64,000 nt of DNA, taken from contig OX457058.1 in NCBI GenBank assembly GCA_949752795.1, forward strand, positions 154,638,353-154,702,352, given 5' to 3'. Position numbers and translations under genes: made by a program. Source of the DNA: Hyperoodon ampullatus. Lineage: Eukaryota; Chordata; Mammalia; Artiodactyla; Ziphiidae. Below the pieces are notes generated by a model, which saw only the letters and a program-made list of their open reading frames with translations, made no database searches and was not told the DNA's origin. Positions 51,101-64,000 of this stretch are shown piece by piece (the first letter of the stretch is position 1; the number at the start of each line of letters is the position of its first letter).

Positions 51101-53074
51101 GCTTGCTCTGAGCTACAATAACAAACCCCTACATGACATAAAAGAAATCAACACTCACCCTGCTTTCTGAGGGCAAGAGGAAGAAAGTAATCATAAGTAT
51201 TTCCATCAACATCCTGGGAGGAAAATGTGAATGCAGGAACCAATTACAAGGTTTGGGGGGTGGGGGAAGACACACTCAGAGACAAACCCACTATCTTCCA
51301 GTACATTCCTGGACTATTCTTAAGACCTTTCTGTTTAAAATGCTTGGGTATATTTGCCACAAGGATCTAAAGAGGAAGTAAAAAAAAAAAAAATCCTTAA
51401 TTTATAAATATCAACACATGCAAGGGACAGATGTTTATGAGACTTTCTAAGTGTTCATTTGCTTAATCGTTCAGAAAGTATGCTTAAATTTTCTATTGCT
51501 ATAATGTTAAATACATGCCAGCAATTCTGAATTTACTACAAAGCATAAGAGTTCATAAGAAGGAAAAAAGACAACAATTGTTAGATATTTTAAAGTAAGA
51601 GAATATAAAGTCACATGAAAAAGCTGGGTGATTCAAAGCTGTGTGTGTGTGTTTGACCCAAGCAGCATTAGGAAATGGGAGATATTTAGAAATAAAAGAC
51701 GGGGAAAGTCACCATACCCGGAGATACACATCCAGGAACACCTCCTCTGACAGCACGTGGAGTTTCGGTGAGCAAAAACAGACCTTATATCTCATAATGG
51801 ATAACACCAGTTTACTGTGTACCGTGGCTTAGGTACCAAGTGCCTCATACATAGTGGTCCATGCAATCCTATAGTGCCCACATTTTATAGATGAGGAAAC
51901 AAACACAGATTAGTGACTTGCCCAAGTAAATTAAAGATTCAAACTCCAACCCAGGCATCATGGCACCACCTCTACCGCTATACTTCATGGTGTCTGTTTT
52001 AATTTCAGAACTGGAAATTTAATTTTTACTTGCTACTTAGTGAGACCAGTACTCTCCCCCTACCTACCCTTCCGTATTTCAAATGAGCATCTTTTTAGTT
52101 GCATCCCGTGTGGTGATGATAAGGAGGCTTGGAAGGTAAAAGTGTAATCGCTGGACACTTTCGCCTTCGGACACTGACAATGAAGTAATCCACAGGGAGG
52201 AATTAGCGCGGGTGGAAGTAAGACAGTCTCCGGAACAAGAGGAGGGTCCCGGAGAATGAGGGAGGTCGCCAAAGTTCCTATTTCAGCCCCGATGTCCTGC
52301 CTTGGCTCTGGCCGCTAGGTTCATTCAAAAGACCCCAGAGCCCACCTATTTCCAACTGCGCTTTTCATCTCGCCCACTCTGAGAGGCGGAGAGGATGGAT
52401 GCGAGGTGAGGCGCGGGGGCCTATATGCAGGGAGGCTAGAGCAAACGGGATTCTGGACAGATGAAGGCGAGGCTGCCTATTCGGATGGGGGCAGAGAGGC
52501 GCGTGGAACGGCTGGGACCTGGGACAGAGGTGAGGATCGGGGTGGGGAGCCAGAAGCAGGGGCAGCGAGGCCGGTGGGGTCGGGGTCGGCAGCCAAGGAG
52601 TGATGGGCAGGCGTGCTGAAGCTGAAGAGGCGCCAGGGTCAGAGATGCCCTGTCACTACCATCCGGGCTGTTCTGAGAAAGGAAGCGGGGCAGGAACCAA
52701 GGCATTTCGAAACAGGAGTAGAAAATAATCTCGAGCGAAGACCAGGCCCGAAGGATGGCGGCGGCGGGGGCGGGAGTCGCGGCCCGGGGGAGCCGGGCCC
52801 GGGCAGGAGCGAAGGCAGGGGCTCCGCGCGCGAAGGGGCTGCCCAGGCCGGTCCGCTCCTCCGGGCAGCGCGGGGCAGAGCGCGGCCGAGCCTCGCACCG
52901 AGGTGCGGGGTCCCGAGGCCGGCGGCACCCACCCGCCGGCGCCCGGCCTTGCGTACCTGAGGCGGCCTCCTGGCTCCCCTCCACTCCCCGGCCGTCCCCG
53001 ACGCCGCGCGCCGGCCCTCGGCGAGCTGCGGGGCTCCAGACGCCCGGCCCCTCAGCCGCCCGCCGGTCCGACAT
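29896..53074 (-). CDS. TMED8: TMED8, GOLD-domain protein
   Basis: Coding exons in transcript order are 53074-52957, 39956-39875, 34094-33965, 32198-32072, 31674-31369 and 30113-29896. They sum to 981 nt, or 326 aa, one residue longer than I recall for human. All phases agree and all introns are GT..AG. The N-terminal part (1-150) is poorly ordered and divergent. From about 153 to 326 lies a GOLD domain, with [39 protein letters not shown], an acidic run ([11 protein letters not shown], about 240-252), and [20 protein letters not shown] before the C-terminal YYTS. I see no signal peptide or membrane segment, so despite its name it is not a classical p24 cargo receptor. Its fold resembles the GOLD domains of ACBD3 and SEC14L proteins. 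Its role is little known; a Golgi or trafficking role is inference from the family. It shares a divergent promoter with SAMD15. Confidence 0.94.
30198..30417 (-). mobile_element. MER20-like DNA transposon (inverted relative to the copy at 49.9 kb)
   Basis: Diverged copy in the intron before TMED8 exon 6. It runs from CAGTGGCTTTCACCCAGGGG through ATTTGGAAATGTCTGG to CCAATAGTATCTGCACTGAG. The phrases match the hAT-type MER20 consensus as remembered. The strand sign is only relative to the second copy. Confidence 0.6.
31369..31674 (-). CDS. TMED8: TMED8 coding exon 5 (GOLD domain, first part)
   Basis: Encodes [19 protein letters not shown] through the acidic run to EEIE. This is the most conserved part of the protein. 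Acceptor CCTTTCAG, donor GTAAAT. Confidence 0.95.
32072..32198 (-). CDS. TMED8: TMED8 coding exon 4
   Basis: Encodes [20 protein letters not shown] through DLLGDHRR. Acceptor TTGTGCAG, donor GTGAGA. Confidence 0.93.
33370..33540 (-). repeat. MIR fragment, antisense
   Basis: GCCTCAGTTTCCTCATCTTT, then ACCTATCTCACAGGGTTGTT, the usual reverse MIR core. Confidence 0.75.
33965..34094 (-). CDS. TMED8: TMED8 coding exon 3
   Basis: Encodes [20 protein letters not shown] through [13 protein letters not shown]. Acceptor CTGGGAG, donor GTAGGG. Confidence 0.9.
34132..34277 (-). mobile_element. Short CHR-2-type SINE, antisense
   Basis: Poly-T then CCAACCAGGGACTGAACCCG and CCACTGGACCGCCAGGGAAT, with GGACTCTTTT at both ends as target duplication. 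It lies in TMED8 intron 2, about 40 bp from exon 3. Confidence 0.85.
34838..35205 (+). mobile_element. Long CHR-type SINE
   Basis: GGGACTTCCCTGGTGGCGCA followed by many degenerate CCACAACTACTGA units and a tail ending CAGCCAAAAATAAAATT. Confidence 0.88.
35378..35870. mobile_element. DNA-transposon remnant, probably hAT-Charlie type
   Basis: It begins AAAGTATGGTCCAGGGACCC and ends TTTTGAGAACTGCTGC, with AT-rich internal sequence containing GAATGCAGAAGCAGAT. This form is known from many mammalian genomes. I cannot name the subfamily with certainty. Confidence 0.5.
36310..37320 (+). repeat. L2 3' end, interrupted
   Basis: L2-like phrases occur at 36310-36660 (CACTCTGACCTCATCTCCTA, GAGAGGCTTCCCCTCCCTGG). 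The 3' terminus at 37180-37320 contains CTAGAACACTGCCAGGTAAT and CTCAATAAATATCTGTTGAA. The sequence between is less clear. Confidence 0.6.
37965..38087 (+). mobile_element. Short CHR-2-type SINE
   Basis: AGGGACTTGGTGGTCCAGTG to an A-rich tail, flanked by CAACATGTGC at both ends. Confidence 0.88.
38300..38460 (-). repeat. MIR fragment, antisense
   Basis: CATTTTCCTCATCTTAAAAA and GTTATGAGGATTAACTGAGA are the reverse MIR core. Confidence 0.6.
38664..38787 (+). mobile_element. Short CHR-2-type SINE
   Basis: GGGACTTCCCTGGTGGTCCA to CATAGCCAAAAGAAAAAGAA. Confidence 0.85.
38798..38981 (+). repeat. Copy 1 of a ~180-bp direct duplication
   Basis: It shares long identical blocks with 42783-42962 in the same orientation, for example AGCAATCAACTTTGGGTGGG and CATTAATTATTCCATTAATG, and both end TCTAGGGCTCAGTAC. 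I recognise no known repeat family. Confidence 0.8.
39209..39575 (-). mobile_element. Long CHR-type SINE, antisense
   Basis: CTGCGTTGGGTCTTCGTTGC through GATCGAACCCATGTCCCCTG to CACCAGGGAAGTCCC. It lies 300 bp from TMED8 exon 2. Confidence 0.88.
39875..39956 (-). CDS. TMED8: TMED8 coding exon 2
   Basis: Encodes [20 protein letters not shown] then EPHSSPY. Acceptor TTTTCTAG. The phase-1 end of exon 1 (G) joins AG to make the Glu codon. Donor GTAGGG. Confidence 0.88.
40480..40615 (+). repeat. MIR fragment
   Basis: ATTTTGCAGGTAAGGAAACT then GATGCAAACCCAGGCAATTA, the sense MIR core. Confidence 0.65.
41010..41840 (+). repeat. Probable solitary LTR, family not assigned
   Basis: Phrases such as AATAAACTGGTAAACGTAAG, GATTGGCATCTGAAGTGGGA and GGGACTGAGCCCTTAACCAG recur widely in mammals and resemble an ancient retroviral LTR with its poly(A) signal. 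Limits and class are uncertain. Confidence 0.4.
42660..43060. repeat. AT-rich tract with inverted arms around the second duplicate
   Basis: TATA/CATA-rich microsatellite-like DNA (42688-42780 and 42963-43037) surrounds duplicate copy 2. A 15-bp perfect inverted repeat, CCTTTCAGAAATATA, sits at 42673-42687 and 43038-43052. Confidence 0.7.
42783..42962 (+). repeat. Copy 2 of the ~180-bp direct duplication
   Basis: Same orientation and near-identical to 38798-38981. It has small differences such as CACGAGTTGATCAG against CATGAGCTGATCAG. Confidence 0.8.
43118..43322 (+). mobile_element. CHR-1-type SINE
   Basis: GGGCTTCCCTGATGGCGCAG to a poly-A, with GGGACTA at both ends as target duplication. 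Confidence 0.92.
43880..46400 (-). mobile_element. Old L1 fragments, antisense
   Basis: Long AT-rich run whose phrases correspond to reversed L1 ORF2 and 3' sequence, for example CAAGTGGTGAGAGTGGACAA and TCATCTGCAAACAACAGACT. It is full of stops. Subfamily limits cannot be drawn by eye, and the right part (45460-46400) may be a second, older fragment. Confidence 0.65.
44387..44423 (+). mobile_element. Extremely 5'-truncated young L1 3' end
   Basis: Only TGTAAATCAACTATATTTCA, AATAAAA and a T/A-rich tail are inserted. They are bracketed by AAGTCTTGAT at 44377-44386 and 44424-44433. Confidence 0.65.
47060..47213 (+). mobile_element. L1 3' end
   Basis: ACTGTACAACACGGGGAATA through ATCAACTATACTTCAATTTT, the artiodactyl/cetacean L1 3' terminus, directly followed by a CHR SINE. 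Confidence 0.75.
47224..47430 (+). mobile_element. CHR-1-type SINE
   Basis: GGGCTTCCCTGGTGGCGCAG to CCGCATACCGC and poly-A. It was inserted next to the L1 tail. Confidence 0.92.
47600..48230 (-). repeat. Old LINE fragment, antisense
   Basis: Phrases such as GGCTGGATATTCCATAATTT and AAATTGCCCTCCATAGCATT are typical of reversed LINE 3' sequence. I place it as L1 of old age, with L2 not excluded. Confidence 0.5.
48461..48799 (+). mobile_element. Long CHR-type SINE
   Basis: GGCTTCCCTGGTGGCACAGT through CCACAACTACTGAGCC units to a TTAATTAATTAA tail. Confidence 0.88.
49577..49701 (-). mobile_element. Short CHR-2-type SINE, antisense
   Basis: GGCCGCATGGCATGTGCGAT to CCAGGGAAGTCCCC, with AAACCTCTTTTG at both ends. 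Confidence 0.88.
49896..50112 (+). mobile_element. MER20-like DNA transposon
   Basis: AAGGTTTCTCAACAGCTGCA, GGATGTTTAGCAGGTTCGCT and GGTTGAGAACAACTGC match MER20 as remembered. It is inverted relative to the copy at 30198. Confidence 0.65.
50135..50346 (-). mobile_element. CHR-1-type SINE, antisense
   Basis: Poly-T, then GCGGTACGCGGGCCTCTCAC to CCACCAGGGAAGCCC, flanked by TAAAGAGcATTCTT (one mismatch between the two copies). Confidence 0.92.
50556..50663 (+). mobile_element. Short CHR-2-type SINE
   Basis: GGTACTTCCCTGGTGGTCCA to CGCACAGCGTGGC with no long tail, flanked by AAGAATTGyAATA. Confidence 0.85.
50890..51060 (-). repeat. MIR fragment, antisense
   Basis: TTCTTCTGTAAAATGGGGAG and GCACAGAGTAAGCATTCAAT are the reverse MIR core and end. 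Confidence 0.7.
51159..51213 (-). other. Exon-like segment in TMED8 intron 1
   Basis: Fifty-five bases lie between a good acceptor (TTTTCCTCCCAG) and a consensus donor (GTGAGT). One frame is open and leaves in the phase that TMED8 exon 2 needs. However, joining from TMED8 exon 1 gives an immediate TGA. It may be a decoy or poison exon, or chance. Confidence 0.3.
51830..51985 (+). repeat. MIR fragment
   Basis: TTTTATAGATGAGGAAACAA and GACTTGCCCAAGTAAATTAA are the sense MIR core. Confidence 0.75.
52957..53074 (-). CDS. TMED8: TMED8 coding exon 1
   Basis: [20 protein letters not shown] to EGSQEAAS plus one base, matching the human pattern MSDLQAAEGPGSWSP. Donor GTACGC at 52956. Reading onward past the donor stays open only because of GC-rich sequence. 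Confidence 0.9.
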
Positions 53075-62289
<9,215 letters not shown>

Positions 62290-62784
62290 GGCAAGCCGTT
62301 TCACTTAGCTTGAAAATCTAATTAAATTATGTGGGGGAAGAAGTGTGGTATTTCTGCATTTTCTTTTTCTCTTCATTCAGGATCAGAGTTAGAACTGCTG
62401 GCTCCATTCCTAGTTCTGCCACTGACTCACAGCACCTTCCCTTTATTTGTGTGTCAATTTAGTCCCTTGTTGAAACAAAGATAGCAATATTTCTCTTTCT
62501 GGGTAATTGTAAGAATTCCTGATAAATTCTAGTACTTCATCTGGTAGTAGGAACATGATGGAGAAACAGACTAAAAGTAAAATCACCTGCCAACCCAGAT
62601 AATCCTCTTCATAAGTGCAGACAAGGAGACAGTTTTATTATTGAACCAGCATAAAATCAGACTGTGATGCACATTACAGGCAGGCCACTAAAGAGATTGC
62701 CAAGACAAGGAAATCTCACCCTTCTATATAGCCAGGCAGATATAATCCATTATTTACATGTTAACTGTCTGTATCCAAAGGAAA

Positions 62785-62790
62785 AATAAA
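62785..62790 (+). other. SAMD15: Candidate SAMD15 poly(A) signal
   Basis: AATAAA lies 496 bp after the stop codon, the first canonical hexamer after it. Confidence 0.45.
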
Positions 62791-63009
62791 AGTTCTCATA
62801 TCTTTTTGACAAACTGAAAGTTACTACCTGGAGCCAAGCACTTAGGCTAAACCCCCAGAGTCAGGGAGACAAAGTGCCATCCTTCTAAATGCTCACATTT
62901 CAAAGTGGTGGCTCCAAGGGCCCCCTCCCCCAAAAGACAGTCCTGGGATGTAAAACTGGCAGAAAGTTTATTCACCTTTTTAGAAGATTAGCATACAAGA
63001 AACAAAATT

Positions 63010-63497
63010 GAGTTATTTGTAGTGAGGTAGATGGACCTAGAGTCTGTCATACAGAGTGAAGTAAGTCAGAAAGAAAAACAAATACCGTATGCTAACACAT
63101 ATATATGGAATCTAAGGGGGAAAAAAAGGTCATGAAGAACCTAGGGGTAAGACGGGAATAAAGACACAGACCTACTAGAGCATGGACTTGAGGATATGGG
63201 GAGGGGGAAGGGTAAGCTGTGACAAAGTGAGAGAGTGGCATGGACATATATACACTACCAAACGTAAAATAGATAGCTAGTGGGAAGCAGCCGCGTAGCA
63301 CAGGGAGATCAGCTAGGTGGTTTGTGACCACCTAGAGGGGTGGGATAGGGAGGGTGGGAGGGAGGGAGATGCAAGAGGGAAGAGATATGGGAACATATGT
63401 ATAACTGATTCACTTTGATATAAAGCAGAAACTAACACACCATTGTAAAGCAATTATACTCCAATAAAGATGTTAAAAAAATAAAAAAAATAAAAGG
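63010..63497 (+). mobile_element. 5'-truncated L1 3' end
   Basis: GTAGATGGACCTAGAGTCTG, a G-rich GGGTGGGATAGGGAGGGTGG stretch, and CAATTATACTCCAATAAAGA followed by an A-rich tail: the cetartiodactyl L1 3' UTR. Confidence 0.85.
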
Positions 63498-63499
63498 AA

Positions 63500-64000
63500 A
63501 TGTGTTATGAAAAAGGAGGGGGGAAGTTCTCATTCCTTTTTGGCATCAGAGAACAAAATTTTAAAAATATTTTTTTAGATTTGTATTTACCTGTTAAAAC
63601 AACATGGCTTATAGAAGTATATCATTGACCATGGACTAGGGTCTGGGGTTTGTTTACAAGGCGTTTTATGTGGTAACTCCAGACTTTTATAAAATGTAAT
63701 TCAGACCAGAGTCTACCTGTGACTGGACTGTTCAAAAGAAATTAAAAATACTTCTTGTTGCTTGAATGACTCCGATTCCACTCTAGTTTTATAGACTAAC
63801 TTCTCTTTCTTTTCCCAGCCACACTTCTTAATCCTAAGAACCACTGTAGGGCTACCGTAATCCAGAAGGGCAATGATGTACCCTATCCAGTTCCTTACAT
63901 CTGAATGAATACTCAAAGGCATCCATTTCTTTTCCTACTGAGAGAAAGAACAGTGCCTCAAATTAGCATTCATGTCACGTGTTAATGTTTGATGATGAAC
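63500..64000. other. Window end, no gene recognised
   Basis: A 69-codon open frame on the minus strand (63713-63922) has no recognised domain. By synteny NOXRED1 should follow on the minus strand, but I cannot place any of its exons here. Confidence 0.3.

Noticed and set aside
52436..52956. Continuation of the TMED8 exon 1 frame beyond the donor (212-codon ORF)
   Set aside because: Stays open through GC-rich intron. The GTACGC donor at 52956 and the phase-matched join to exon 2 explain the gene better.
63713..63922. Possible last exon of NOXRED1 on the minus strand
   Set aside because: Synteny predicts NOXRED1 next, but the 69-codon frame shows no dinucleotide-binding or reductase motif that I can recognise. 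It could equally be chance.

Overview
The window is mammalian nuclear DNA, most probably from a cetacean. It has intron-containing genes with GT/AG splice sites, and at least eighteen copies of the tRNA-derived CHR-type SINE (5' end GGCTTCCCTGGTGG, poly-A tail), several still flanked by near-identical target-site duplications. CHR SINEs mark whales, hippos and relatives. L1, L2, MIR and MER20-like repeats fill in the background. The gene order POMT2 (-) / GSTZ1 (+) / TMED8 (-) / SAMD15 (+) is that of human 14q24.3.

Layout. 1-6121 is the promoter-proximal part of POMT2 intron 1 and holds a decayed but complete LTR-internal-LTR provirus (318-5391). POMT2 coding exon 1 (6122-6369, minus) and GSTZ1 (6816-16300, plus) fire divergently from one CpG-rich promoter carrying three ZNF143/SBS-like motifs. 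GSTZ1 is intact: nine coding exons encode 216 aa, and there is an alternative first coding exon at 9519. From 16.7 to 29.9 kb there is no coding sequence; the right part may be TMED8 3' UTR.

TMED8 (29896-53074, minus) has six coding exons for 326 aa, and its introns are full of SINEs and old L1. A second CpG-rich divergent promoter (about 52.4-53.4 kb) separates TMED8 exon 1 from SAMD15. SAMD15 (53420/53534-62289, plus) has three coding exons and a C-terminal SAM domain. The codon at the position of the human start ATG is ACG here, so translation probably starts 38 codons downstream. After SAMD15 there is an L1 3' end and no recognisable gene up to 64 kb.

The genes do not form a pathway. GSTZ1 acts in tyrosine catabolism, POMT2 in protein O-mannosylation, TMED8 is a GOLD-domain protein and SAMD15 a SAM-domain protein. 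They are linked only by conserved synteny and by two shared bidirectional promoters. I found no new molecular system. The observations most worth checking are the SAMD15 start-codon change, the SBS cluster, a direct duplication flanking TMED8 exon 2, and an exon-like segment in TMED8 intron 1.
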